Shown: piece by piece, positions 44,513 to 58,800 of the stretch
How positions within the stretch are numbered: the stretch's first letter is position 1
Layout of the letters: every line of letters starts with the position of its first letter
NCBI RefSeq assembly: GCF_964204645.1
Contig: NC_134031.1
Coordinates: 15,187,307-15,251,306, forward strand
DNA length: 64,000 nucleotides
Source: Tubulanus polymorphus
Taxonomy: Eukaryota > Nemertea > Palaeonemertea > Tubulaniformes > Tubulanidae
Direction of reading: 5' to 3'
Translations under genes and position numbers: made by a program
Notes under the pieces: generated by a model
What the model saw: only the letters and a program-made list of their open reading frames with translations
Told to the model about the DNA's origin: nothing
Database searches by the model: none

Positions 44513-44596
44513 CGCGTGAAGCTGCTTAAATCGAATCTACCATAGAACTATTCCGTTATAGTTCTATGGTAGATTCGATTTAAGCAGCTTCACGCG
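44513..44596. repeat. Perfect 39-bp inverted repeat with 6-nt loop
   Basis: Bases 44513-44551 are the exact reverse complement of 44558-44596, around the loop TCCGTT. Arms begin CGCGTGAAGCTGCTTAAATC. No obvious target duplication flanks it. A perfect match implies recent origin or ongoing correction. Confidence 0.95.
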
Positions 44597-45959
44597 ATGA
44601 AACGACGGCAATTAAGAATTCAATTTAATCATTTCTTAATTATTAATCAGTCTGAAGGTAACGGGAAACTCATGAATGGCGGCACTTCAGTTCTCAGCAA
44701 GAATTTGCTCGAATTTTTTTTTCCCAACTGCTCGACTATCCGCCACGCGGGAACAGGGTCCTTCACTCGAGGGGTTGATTGACCATAACGATAATTCTCA
44801 GAATCAAAAAGAGAACGACTCGAAATTAACAAGAAATAAACATTTATTTATTTTTACTATTGAAGAGACAAAGACTGAGAATGAATGATACAATTCTGTA
44901 TAAACACGATTCATAAAACACATCGATCAGTTACAGCTCTACAGAATATAAAGCATCCAACCTCAACAAACTCTAATAAACGTGGAAAATAAATCAATAA
45001 AAAACAGCAAATAAAAAGCCTCTGATATTTATAAATACGACTAGAAGCAATTCAACTGACTAGTGCACAATGACCAATATACAATGACTAGATTTATTTC
45101 ATAAATAATGACTAGTTTTTAAATGATAAGTTGAAATAGTAATTGACGAAAAAACACAATACTGTTAGTTTACTGTGAACCCCAATAATCATTAACTAAA
45201 AATGATAAACTTAAAAAAAGCAAAGGTAAATTGTTTATTGTTTCATGTTTCATGTGCGTGCTGATGTGGGAAATAATGCATTGTAAATTGAATACAATGT
45301 GAAACAGATATTCGTTACATTGTAAAACATCACTTATAACACTTACGCACATAGATAGTCACAATGTAGAGATTTATATACAATCTATTACAATAATCAA
45401 TAATCAATAATCAATAATCGCTGCGTGAAAAATTACATCAAAACAAACACTGCAAAAACCATACACTACACTTTTACTGTACATGATTCACTGAAATATG
45501 TAAAATATTGATTAGGAAGTTTCTATTTAATCAATGAGTTTTAGTGTAATCGATATATAAAATCATTTGCAATTTTTGAAAATTTACTCAGGTTTTGAAC
45601 TACGGTAGAATCTCACCGAGATAGAGAGTGAGATTGGCAGAGAGTGAGTATTGTCCGATCAAAGACTGAGATTCCTCTTCAAACAAACATGACAACCGCA
45701 ACTCTTCCTTCGAATATAAATGACTATAGGTGGCGATCCAACTCCTTCAAACAAATGTTCCGGCGACTCCTTCGTTAAAATTTGTCTGAAACAGAAAGCA
45801 CGCGCATCGCTGAAATAACTGACTGATTTTCAGCGGATTATGTTCAGATTTTCTATCGAATAATTTCGCCACCGATGAAATTAAAACAGTCATAAACATA
45901 GATTTTAGAATCATGCGAATTATAGTTTTAAGCACGAGAATAGATGAATAGATAATGTG

Positions 45960-46280
45960 ATTTATAGTCAGAAATAACAGGGAGGTGAGAGCCTTACCTC
46001 CCTGAAAATAACAGGGAGCAAGAGAGTAACCTCCCTGGAAATAACAGGGAGGCGAGAGAATAACCTCTCTGGAGATAACAGGGTGGTGAGAGAGTAACCT
46101 CCCTGGAAATAACATGGAGCAAGAGAGTACCCTCTCTGGAAATAACTGGGAGGTGAGAGTAACCTCCCTGGAAATAACAGGGAGGTGAGAGAGTAACCTC
46201 CCTGGAAATAACAGGGAGGTGAGAGAGTAACCTCCCTGGAAATAACAGGGAGGTGACTCGAGAGTTACCTCCTTGGAGTA
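45960..46280. repeat. Minisatellite of self-complementary units
   Basis: About nine copies of a 34-nt unit, GGAAATAACAGGGAGGTGAG plus AGAGTAACCTCCCT. Each unit contains GGGAGGT and ACCTCCC as arms of a small hairpin. Confidence 0.9.
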
Positions 46281-46329
46281 GAAATATAACAAACATAGCT
46301 TAAAATGAATCAACACTGGCAGCTGCAGC

Positions 46330-46685
46330 AGCCACCGCCGCAGCACATCCTGGGCAGGGATTCGAACCTGATGGCTGCATCGCTACACTCAGCCAACCCC
46401 TGCCACACTAGACCGGGTGCGCAGGTACATGCGCAGCTTTACCGCACGAAAACTTGCAATCAGATTGCTCGTTGTATAATCCCTGAGATAAATTTCACGG
46501 AAGAACTATAAATGGGAAAACACGGGCTAAAATAAAACGGGATATCTGATTGGCTGATAATGACATCATCTAAGCTGCGCATGTATCTGCGCACTCGGTC
46601 TAGTGTGGCAGGGTTTCGTACCGTGGCGAGTCTCGATGCCATCAGGTTCGAATCCCTGCCGGGGGAGGATGCGCAGCAGGGTGCA
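46330..46685. repeat. Inverted pair of tRNA-like SINE fragments
   Basis: Sequence at 46344-46440 (GCAGGGATTCGAACCTGATG, GACCGGGTGCGCAGGTACAT) recurs inverted at 46565-46680 (TGCCATCAGGTTCGAATCCC). GGTTCGAATCC is a tRNA B box. Related fragments with the same box occur at 12476-12520 and 37115-37146. Confidence 0.7.
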
Positions 46686-47749
46686 GATCAAGGGGGATGA
46701 GACTTGTACAAAATTTTTGAGGGCCCTTTTTTATTTTGTCATGGTGCATTTCAGTGCGAGAGTACACCTAGTATTGCATTTTTGGATGTGCGCCGTTTGG
46801 GATGTGACGAGTTACAAATGATTAAGTTGTCACTTGTAACTGGAACTTGTCACATCCAAAAACAGCCCGAGGTTGACAGTTATATCAGCCCCTCAGCGTA
46901 AAAATGACCTAATATCGCCATTTTGGACATCGGATTGCCCTTATGAGATGTGAAAAAGTCTTCAAAATTAACCCCTGGATCCGCTTCCGAGCTGCTTCCA
47001 CGGGGTCCAGTTTCATGCAGATAAACGAAACCGTCCCCGACTGTGGTTAGTAGTTTAAAACCCTCCTTTGCCAGAGGCGACTACTTCGATATTACATTTG
47101 AAATATCTCGGTGTTAGTATTTGTTATAATTATTGTATAGCAGGCAAGTTACTCTAAACCAGGGATTTCCCCCCCCCCCCCCCCCCCGGGTGCAGGGGAA
47201 ACCTCCCTGTTCTATCTGATGAATACAAATCTGAATCGAATTTTTCCGGAATTGTTCACATATGGGAAGGGTCTGAGTAACGAGCCCTGACCTCTAGAGG
47301 AGATTTAAATAACTACTAAATAATAGAATCGAGTTGAGGTGTTTGTTTGTGCTTACACAGTTTTATTTAGATTCCACAGATAGTAAAGGTACTTCAGCTG
47401 TATCCTGTAGGAAACAACGCAAAAAAAAAAATCAACAAATAAGTGTAATTTCAAATAAAACCGATTCAAATACAACAAAAAAATTCATGATCAGTTCAAT
47501 TGAGAGCAGAAATTTGATGATCGCGAGGGTTCTTATTGGTCAGGACCTCTCGGCCTGAAAATTACAGAACCTCACATTCTCACTGCCTCATATCAGGTTC
47601 AACGATATCAAATTTCTTCTCGCGTGAATCACAAATTTTCGAGAGGATAAAATCGAAGATATGATTGAAAACGTTTCATGCAAGAAGAGTACTATAACGA
47701 TCAACATCGTCATCATCGTTATTCCAGAAATAAATAACAAACATCCCCT

Positions 47750-48390
47750 AATGTCTATCTCAACTTGACTTGCGAGCACATCGGTAGGCCTAGCTCGGTC
47801 AGTTTTGATGGTACGTACCCGGATAAATTATTAATCTTATTAGGACCAGAAAGCACTGGCAGTTCACCTAAAACTTTGATTTTTAATCCATTTGAAAATG
47901 TATTGAAGGATATCCAAAGTCTTCATTGAAAGGGGTTAAAAAGAGAAAAGTGACTCCAATATGTTTCCATACCTATGTATTAAACTTCAGTTGTTACCGG
48001 TAGGCATGGAAACATATGGGATCATTCATTTATTACGTATGCATTAGGGGAGGGGGACAGTGCAATTGCGTACTGTAATGCTTAATGTATATGATGAAAT
48101 GACCAATTTTGCGTGCAGAGGGGGAGGGGGGTTGGAAAAGTCAAATTTTATGCATACGTAATAAATGCAATGATCCCTATTGTTGAACTTTCAAATCATG
48201 GATCACATTTCTCTCATAAACCCTTCTTTCAATGAAGACTTTTTAGATATCCTTCAATACAATTTAAAATGGATTAAAAATCTATGTTCTAGGTCAACTG
48301 CCAGTGCTTTCTGGTCCTAATAAGACTTCTATCAGGTAAGTACCATCATAACTGACCGAGCTAGGCCACCCGGTGTGCTCTCAAGTCAAG
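47750..48390. mobile_element. Long-inverted-repeat element with a nested element
   Basis: Arms of about 220 bases are inverted (GTCTATCTCAACTTGACTTG... against ...CAAGTCAAGTTGAAATAGAC). The centre, about 48018-48176, is an element with ends GGGATCATTCATTTATTACG and its inverse. A similar piece is at 49669-49800. The outer arms relate to 10947-11385. Confidence 0.7.
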
Positions 48391-48394
48391 TTGA

Positions 48395-50066
48395 AATAGA
48401 CATTAATAGATAATCATCAACATCCATTAGGAACAGAGTATAGAGAGACTAAAATCAAAGACGGATTTGATTTTAGCGTAAACAAAAATTTGACACGACG
48501 TTTTTTTGATTTGCTCGTTACCTGCTGATTGAAACTGATAAACTGCAGCTAAAAATCAGTACAACATTCATTCACTATCGTCATAAGTTATTCATACAAT
48601 TTCTACATATTCAGAGTACAACATTATTAAAACGTTTGTTGTAATATTACCGGTAAGTTTCATTCGTATTGAATTCAGGGATTCGGCGAAGATTTTACGT
48701 AAATAAAGATCGCGATGTTTCATTACCCGGATGAAAACAACAGATGCAAAGGTTTTTAAAGCCGACAAGAGAATCGTGCATTCATTATCAAATACATTAA
48801 AAGATAGAGACAGAGAGAGAGGGGGGAGAGATTGTGTTTTCAAAAATGAAATACATGCAGTTGAAAATTTAACATTCGCGTCGCTTAACATGAGGATAAG
48901 GGTTCCTCTTAGAATACGGATTACGAGGGTCCCTCTCGGATTGCGGATATAGAGAACAACCCGATTAAGGCAACCTTTCTAACGCAGATGAGAAACAAAG
49001 ACCACAGCAAATTTTATTTGTTAAAGAAATTGTTATCAAATGATAATGCAGATGAGGTGACAGTAAAACACCACGGTAAATTTTGTTTCGTGAAAGAAAT
49101 TATCGCATGAGCAAAAGCCAAAATAAAATAGAGCAATGAATAATGATTTTGGGATAAAGATGAATATAGAATCACTACACAGGACAGAACCAAAAGAGAC
49201 TTCGCTTCAGCAACTGGACACAGACAGTAACTAATACACTGGTACTATAGATACAGTAACTATAGAGACAGTAACAATAGACGGATGGATTATATCTGTA
49301 ACAGGGGATTAAACTCAAAACTCTCTAATCTAAGTTTTGGAAACTTTTGGTTCTGCGTTAAAGGTTATACTATAAAATGCGTGTGTCGTTTTGCACCCGT
49401 CCACCAGGGGGAGGAGGGTCTATCGAGACTGGGGGTACAAAACTCATATAGTATACGCTATGTACGATATTAACCTGGGGGTCTTGAATGTGTTCGCGAG
49501 GTATTTTGAGAATTATTCCCTGCAAAAATGAAAATTATCGCTAAAATCAATGTTTACTTTTTCTCAAAAAAAAAAAAAAAAAAAATCTACCGAGAAAATA
49601 AGAGGATTTCGTCGTAAGGCTAAACAAAACTGAAACCTTAGTTTCTCCGCAGCGGCCAGGTCATTTTGGGGTCATTCATTTATTACGTACGCATTAGGGG
49701 GGGGGAGGGGTCAGTGCAATTGCGTACTGTAATGCTTAACGTATATGAAAGAATGGCCGATTTTGCGTACAGAGGGGGAGGGGGGCTTGAAAAATTCAAA
49801 TTCCCGATCCCTCTTGTAAAATGTGATAAAATTCGTGATCAGTTCATTTCTATACCTGCCAGGTCTGTTATTGTAAAATCAATTACGATTCTAAAAAAAA
49901 GTTATGTACAGGGTGGATAGGTGGCAAGTTTTAAGCACAGCAGAGCGGAGAAACAAGGTATCTATATTTTTTTTAGCTTAACTATTCAAATTTCAAAAAT
50001 GAAAATTATTTATAAATCTTGGATGGAAAACTGAAAAAAGGTCGACGCTCTGTATGATTATTGTCG
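48395..50066. other. Downstream / 3' UTR region of the KCNT gene
   Basis: AT-rich and non-coding. It contains a poly(A) tract at 49567-49585 and the element end at 49669-49800. The KCNT 3' UTR must begin at 50066 and run leftwards, but I could not choose a poly(A) site. No other gene is recognised. Confidence 0.45.
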
Positions 50067-52830
50067 TTATGACGATACCTTATCGATGCTATCACAGTCG
50101 TGTTCGGGTGACGAATGAATCTGAGCGGCCGGCGACGAATCCTTATCGGCCCCGGTCGGCTCCTCTCTGCGTCGTCGCGGGATACGCCGTCTCTGCAATC
50201 GGCGTTCGTCGATCAGAGGCGACGCTTGCGGCGACAGCGAACTCGGCTGAATTAGATATCTACGAAATAAACGAAACGCCGATGAACGGGAGACTATTTC
50301 TCTGATTCAACTCAGCATATCGTTCAAATCTGTACAGGACTGCAATGGCGGATTCAGGATAGCTCGCATGCCTCGTGTGAGGCACTCAAAATATCCGAAA
50401 TGCCCTATACTTCTTGGAAAGACAGAAAAATTCGAAAAGAATTTGAAAACTTTTCTAATGTCCTATCAGGCAAAATTTCCTGAGGATGTGCCTCACAATT
50501 GTTTCCTTGGGATTGTGGATGCTGTTTCGGATATTCAATTGTACGCATTGAGTATTTTCTGGAAATTTTTTTTTTCGAAAAAATTGCCCTTTTTGATTCG
50601 GTGAGGCAGTAAAAATTGGACCCTGGATCCGCCCCTGCACTGGTATTAAAACTCGATGGTTTAACCAGGGCCAAATTCGGTCATCGTATCTAATCGACTA
50701 GTGGTCGGAACTAATAAGCGGATGCGCATAATTTCCAAACTATTTCCGGAAATTAGTTCCGACTAAATGACATTCGGTTTCACGTAGTTCAACTACAGTC
50801 GATTAACTCAGATAACCGAAGTTGGCCCTGGATTTCAGATGTCATGTTACGATCTAAATGAGGCGCGTATTCCCCGAACTAAAGCAAAATATCCCGGAAC
50901 AGGCGCGGATCAAGGGCAATTCAATGACTACAGCACAGTGAAAAAAGGGCACTAACTTTGAAACGGGCCAGTATTAATGTCCAGCGAGCGAGTTTGATTT
51001 TGAGTGCCATTTATTTGTATCATGCCACTAAATTTTGTCTTCACATTCAATTTGCTTGTGCCTTTTTTAGATTTATGCCAAATTTGCCGTTTTTCGATTA
51101 AACTTATGGAGCAACAATAATATATTTTAGAATAGTGCCCTTTTGAGCAAACGAGAGTGCCTTAGATTGGCTTATTTGATTTTGGGGAATTTATTTTCAT
51201 TCATATTTTGCTTTAGGCCTAATACAGAAAGGTAATTATTTCTTATGGCTCACAAATTGTGTGCTCCTTTATTTACTTTTTTCCCAAAACAACTCAAAAC
51301 TGCGACTACCACATGTGCTGCATGTGCGATAGTCTGGATCCGCGCTTGCGTTAAAACAAGTCTGGATCAATTTACAAATGGACTATAGATGAATACTTAC
51401 ATTGTATCATCAAGTTCTAGTTTTAAATCGTAACTAGGATTAATGATCACATACGAGATTGTATTCCTCTTATCACTGACATCCTCTACAATATACAACG
51501 ATCATACAACGTTACTACTAACGCCCCCTTGTTATTAAACTCCCCCTGGTGGCGGATGACGACGTTACTAACCGTAATCTTCCTGAGGTAACCCTAAACT
51601 CTGCATTCTACAACGCACCATCTGACTGATCTCCTGTCGTTCCATATTCATGTTTATATTCTGTTGGTCTTCGTCGATCACGTTAACTGCCACCTAGTGA
51701 GCGAAACCGAAACTGATTACGTCGTAATATCGACGCTGAATTGATATGTGTTTGAATGTGAGACTGTGAGTGATAAGCCGATTTTATTTAAGCAACTCGA
51801 TAAACTCGCGCCATCTTGAAACGCGAGTTGGGTACTCGAGTATGGCGAGTTGGGTACTCGAGTATGGTGAGTTGGGTAACAAGTATGGCGAGTTGGGACT
51901 CAAGTATGGTGAGTTGAGTATAACTTGAGTATGGCGAGTTGGGTATAACTCGAGTATGGCGAGTTGGGTACTCGAGTATGGCGAGATGAGTACTCGAGTA
52001 TGGCGAGTTGGGTACTCGTGGTGAGTTGGGTAACGAGTATGGCGAGTAAGGTACTCGAGTATGGTGAGTTGAGTATAACTTGAGTATGGCAAGTTGGGTA
52101 TAACTCGAGTATAGTGAGTTGGTTAAATAAATGGAAATTGACGGCGACATACGAAGAGTTGCTTAAATAAAAACGTCTTTTGTAATATGAACCTCAGTGA
52201 GGTTCAGAAATAAATTAGTTGAATTTTGTGAAATCAACAGTGAATCGGTGCCAATTAGCAAACAATCAAATTAACCGTGACCCAATTAAATCACTGCATC
52301 CCGATTAATAGGGATTCGATTAGCCATGTTCTAATGCACCATAACCTAATTATCCGTAGCTTAATGATATGCTCTTATCCGGTGAGTTTAATGAAATATT
52401 AAATAGATCTGAAATCAGGAGAGGTTGTATTTTGGAGCTGAATATCGTCGGGATTCCTCGCGGCACAAAGCAGCAGAATGAGATATGAAATAAAATCCCG
52501 ATTCACAACAAACATTAATAATGAATTCAAATTCGAAAGATGAAAGAGCGCTGGGGAAATCAGAGTAACTATGGTTACTAATGATTGAGAGAAAACGAGC
52601 GGATTGGCTATCAATGATTCAGAAAATCTCAAATTACCCTTCTTAGTAGAGGATCAATTGAGGATTGGCCGAGGATCGGGTGATGTAGAAATTCTGTTAA
52701 CAATGCAAACAACAGATTAGAAAGATGATTTCTTTTTAGAAATTGCAACAGCAGCAGTGGCGGCACACATGTGGAACAGAGTATAAAATAGTAGAAACTG
52801 TGGGTGAATATTAGTGAAGCTTGAAGCGGT

Positions 52831-52891
<61 letters not shown>

Positions 52892-55800
52892 TTGCTACTA
52901 CCTGCAGCTGCAGCGAGAAGGAAGCTGAGGAGAGCTAGAGAGAGGAGAGGGGTGCAGCAATCTTACTCTCCACACATACTCCATCTATACTCATACAAAT
53001 AAACTAAACCGCCAAAATCCTAGTATCATTTAAGAACCCGGTTCGAGTCAGCCTAGGCGAACTTCGGTTTTCGTAACTAGTCGACTAGTGATTGCTACTA
53101 ATAAACCAAATGCGCTATAGTTTGGTGGCACAGTATTTCACAGTGTCAGCCATCTTGGATATGGGTCGGAACTACAGCGACCATTTCCGGACCATAGTTC
53201 CGACCAATTAACATTTGGTTTCATTTAGTTCGACTATAGTCGACTAACTCAGATAACCAAAGTTTGCCCTATATGATGGATGACTATGTATGCTGAGAGT
53301 AAGAACACCATCTATTGTTTAGAAATAGAGAAATGAGATTGAGAACTGATTTCTACCTGTTCATAATTCCTTCTAAATGAACGTCTAAAAGACTTGCGAA
53401 ACATCTGTATAAAACACGGTAAAAGATTAGTAAAAGAGAGAGTGACCTGTGGCAGTGGAGGATGTACTGTACGGTGTGACACCTAGGGGGCGCTAGTGTG
53501 TATAACGGAAAGAGAGAGTTCATATTAGTAACGGCTGGTGATCAGATAAACAGCGAGAGAAAGATATCGTCTTATCTTTTCATTGATAAAATTACCATCG
53601 GTACCCGAGCTAAAACACAATTATCAACATCGAGACAAGAAAAACAAACATTTATTACATAAAACTTTGAATATTCAAGATTTATGAAAATAGGACACGA
53701 TTTCTGATTTATCGAATTGATTGTTCGGGGGAGGGAGGGCATGCATGCTCCAATGAATGGAAATTTGTTCGGGGAAGGGGGGGCGATCATGCATCTACAT
53801 GTGTGTAGTCTAGTAAGAAAGAGATTCATGAAAAAAGGGAAAATAGAAAAACATTTGAAACATTAGAAAAACAATTTACAAGAGATAAAAGAGATAAAAA
53901 AACATTCACATCATCAATAACAGCTGAAACAGAAAAATTTCGGTGCAGATTTAAAATTCATTTGTGCATTTTATTTTGAGAAAATTCGAGGAAATTAAAG
54001 ATTTCCGTTTTCAGGAAAATATCTTTGCGAAACGTATAGAAATGAAGTAGAGAAACATGCACAGTAACGATAACGTATAATACTTACAGAAGACTGGCGT
54101 CGGAAACCTCCTTTTTTATCACAATTCTAAAAATAATACGGAATCGAAAAACAAACGGAGAAATAAAGCGCAGAACAACTACCAACAAAATTGAATTAAA
54201 AATCATCAAAACCAGTTTATACATAAAAACAAACGCTACGAAACTATGTGTGATGATTTAATGAACCCAGGTGATTCAGAGGCGGTGTAAATCCCAAGCA
54301 GTTTCATGTCCCTAGCTTTTTATCGGCTGGACTGTGTGTAAGCCTATAGCGAAGCGAACCGACAGTAAATGAGGATCAGAGCCACCTAGTGGAGGTTCTA
54401 CGCACTACTTAATACGCACTAGCTCGGATTGTAGCTAATACATCAGAGCCTCCTAGTGGCAATTCTGAGCACTACAGCATTGCCCGCTTTAGACGAGTAG
54501 AATCCCAAGGGGTTCGGCACCCAGGGGCCCAGGGAGAGCAGGGCATCAGAGTAATACTCACTGTACTAGAGCAATCTTTCTCGTGTTGTATCGTTTTCCT
54601 ATAAATACCGATAGGAACCTCACACGTGGTACTGCACAGTTTCTGATATAGTCGACCGTACGTACGAATCCATAAATCCTCTTTACTGATCTTCATCTGC
54701 AATATTTATACATATGTATATATATATCGAGTAATAACAACGATCTTTCAAAACTTTCGAAATCCCTTAAGAAAGTTTATATATAACCTTAACTTATGTA
54801 ATCTACATATCATATGTTGGTTCTATGTTATATTGTTACCCGCCATTTGTGCTTGTATATCGATTTCCATGAAAAAAGTTTATAACTTTGGCAATAAAAA
54901 CATACATACATATATATACGCGTTATCGTTTCCGTAATACACGTGCGAGGGAGCCACCGTACTACATATATACTTACACAAGATAGATGACCTGATCCGA
55001 CTGCCTGATCGATTCCTAATAACAATCTCACAAACGTAATCAAATAATCTTTAACGAACGCCTGAAACAATTAATGAATCACACATCGTGATAAGACCTG
55101 TTATAACAAACGGGGAGTATGAGGGCTGAGATAAGGGGGAGAAAGGCGGGGGCTACACATACCTGATATAGTAACGTATCTAACATACTAGCACTGAAGA
55201 CATTACCAGCAGCGAACGGCAGACGGAACATGTACGATATATGCGAACCTCTTTCCTTCTCTTTCTGCATGTTTATAAAACGCTACAATTAGAACGGTTT
55301 TATCACAATACAACACTTTTACACAGTGTGACACAAACACACGCGCACGCACGCAGATCTGTGCAGGGGGAACCGAATGTGTCGGTCTGTGACTGCTGTG
55401 TCCAGGATAGAAAGCTGTGTGGGCAGTTAATGGGTCCATTAGGGATGAGAATGAATAAAGTGTAATTAGGCTGCGTGAAGTATGAAGGTAACAATTTCAT
55501 GAATGTGAAATTTGCAAGTTTTAAATATAACAGAAAACAACCAGCGTAACAAGTAAAATGTATTAATACAAAATACAGGTGTGCTAATACGCAATACAGG
55601 TGTGTTAATACACAATACAGGTTTATTGGTGTATCGACACGCAATACACGTGTATAATATTGATACGCAATGCAGGTGTATAAAATTGATACACAATACA
55701 GGTGTATAAAATTGATACACAATACAGGTGTATAATATTGATACACAGTACAGGTGCATAAAATTGATACACAATACACGTGTATAGTATTGATACACAA

Positions 55801-58800
55801 TACACATGTAAAGTATTGATACACAATACACCTGTATAGTATTGATACACAATACACGTGTATAGTATTGATACACAATACACGTGTATAGTATTGATAC
55901 ACAATACACGTGTATAGTATTGATACACAATACACGTGTATAGTATTGATACACAATACACGTGTATAGTATTGATAAACAATGCAAGCGTATTGATTCA
56001 CAATGCAAATCAAATGCATTAATCAAAACAGGTTATGATTAATAGGGTTATATCTAATACATGTAGAAAGCTTCTTCTTAATAATAAACAGCAAAGCATA
56101 GAATGATATATTTATAGTAACATTTTGTGCTAAATTTATCAATAAAAACAAGCAATAAAATCAATATAATGTATTGATTGATTGTGCGTACCCTACGTCG
56201 TGTTTTATGTCTCCGAGCCTAAATTATAATCAATAAACAAATAAACAGAAACATGACTACGAAATCAGAGTGTGTGTGCGCGAGGGTGCAAGAATAAATA
56301 TAATCTACAAATATCACAATATAAAACACTAATAAAATCTATCAAATCAAAACACTTCAATTTCAAATTGAATTTTTTATAGTAGGAATGTAGTAAATGT
56401 AGTGAAAATGTAGTAAGAATGTAGTGGAAATGTAGTAGGATATAGAAGGAATGTAGAAGAATGTTGTAGGAATGTAGTGGAAATGCAGTAGGAATGTAGG
56501 AGTGTAAAAGAATGTAGTAGCAATGTAGTAGGAATATAGTAGGAATGTAGAAGAATGTAGTAGGAATGTAAGAATGTAGTAGGAATGTAAAAGAATGTAG
56601 TAGAACGTAGTGGAAATGTAGTAGAAATGTAGAATGAGGAGGGAACTAACCTTTTCGACTTTAGACAGATTTAATGCGTATAAATCTTTAGCCCTGAACT
56701 GCATGAATCTCATGTTCGAAGATTGTGATAATTCCGTTATTATATTCGCGCTCGGGAACAACCTACAAAAAATCAATACGTGTACATGTCTGCACATGCG
56801 CCTGTAACATATGCCGGTATACGCGTAACACGCATACAGGTCGACGCACCTGAATATAGTTTGTACAGCTACGATCGTATTACAATCAGCTAAATAATCC
56901 TCTTCGGCTGAATTAGAACTCTCTTTATTGACTATGACGACGTTGTCTGCGAGATTGATACCAGCTCGTAACAAATCATCCAAACTAGAAAAATATACAA
57001 AATATACAACTCGTATGTTCTCCCTACTCTCACTGTATTCAATGATTGATAGATTGATACGGGGTATGCTAGATAGTCCCATGTCTCATTGGTCCCACAA
57101 TTTATTCCATGTCTCATTGGTCTCATATCTCATAAGTCCCATATCTCATTGGTCCCACATCCACAAGGGTACTGGACCCAGTCCAGGCGCCGTACTACTA
57201 GTAACATAACCCCACCGAAGCCTTTCTGAAATGGGCCTATTAATTTTCACACCTTTTTATGTGGGCTAGGTTGATTGTGGGATCAGTGAGATGCAGGACT
57301 AATGACGCGTGGGACCAATGACACGTGAAATAAATTGTGGGACTGATGATACGTGGGATTAATGAGACTTGGGACCAACGACATTCTTCTGATTGATACC
57401 AGTTCGTAACAAATCATCCGAACTAGAAATTATATACAAAATATACAACTCGTATATTCTCCCTACTCTCGCTGTATTCGATGATTGCTAAATCGCATCG
57501 ACCAATCAGACATTCATTTCCTGTTACCCTTTTCCCCGTCCCCGTACTGATATAACCCCCTCCCCCTCGCAGCTCCCCGGTGGGAGATAGTACAGCTTAC
57601 CAATCAATAGACCCAATCATCCAATAAACCATCGGAAAATAGGAAATAGTCTCTAGAAACGTCGGGTCGGGTCTGAAAAAAAAAACAATATAGAACGCGG
57701 AATAAAAACGATACGTGTATCGCAGATAAACCGGGTAGTAATGAATAATTGAATATAAACCGAGATTACCTGCGTTCTAGTAGTAAAACTATCGGATTAA
57801 GGGACACTTTCGATCGGCAATGAGACCGCAACGGAACAATGAAATTATACAACCCGTTGCTGGCATAGTCGGCGGCGACGATTATCGCGCGATTCGGCCA
57901 GTTATACTCTTTGGCGTGTTTACAGTTCGTGTGTTCGCACGTCTGTAAAACAATATAAATCACGACGACCATTACGGTTATAGTCCAAATATGCCCCCAC
58001 AGGGGGCGTTAGTTACTCGTACACAACTACTAGCATGACAAACTAGAGATCATCGTCAGGTGTGGGATCGAAACGTCATGTACAGTCAACTCCCGATATA
58101 CCGCCCTCCCATTTACCACCCACCGCCAGGTAAATGTACATCTCTATACAAATACATAGTAAAACACCCCGGATATACCGCCATATCCTCTATACCACCA
58201 AAATCGTTCTGCACCGATGTGGGCGACATATCGGGGGCTGACTGTATTTTACACTTTAGAAAGAAATTCTCGATTTTGAAATTCTTTTAATTGTACATAG
58301 TGGGTTTTTTTTATCTTATTACTAGAAAATTTAGTTTTGTTTCATGCATCTAAAATAATGGGAATTGTTCAAATAGTTGAAATACTTCTAACGTGACTAA
58401 TTTCTAAATATCTAACAACAGCCTCCCCTCCGCACTTACAAACAATTATACTACAAAATGTTGCAAATAAAAATTGGGAGAGAAATGAAAAAATAAACTG
58501 AACTGATATTTACTACAGACATACACAGATACATACAGATTGATGTGGAGCATCAGTGATAGAGGGAGCAGCAAGAACGTACTGGATGCTGGATATACTA
58601 CTGCATGTACCCGGGAGGCTGAGGGATGCTAATGAACCCAGGAGGCAGGAGGAATACTGATGAACCCTGGGGCCGGTTGCTCAAAAGATGGTTAAAGAAA
58701 ACCGGCGGATAAATACCATAGTAACAATGCAATTTCAATTATCACTATGTCAACTATCCACTGGTTAACTCTAACCAACTTTTGAGCAACCGGCCCCAGG

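Noticed and set aside
52814-53002. Poly-Ser open frame over the CAG run
   Set aside because: Microsatellite artefact within a KCNT intron.
55303-56026. Minus-strand open frames of [11 protein letters not shown] repeats
   Set aside because: Pure translation of the 25-nt intronic array in KCNT.
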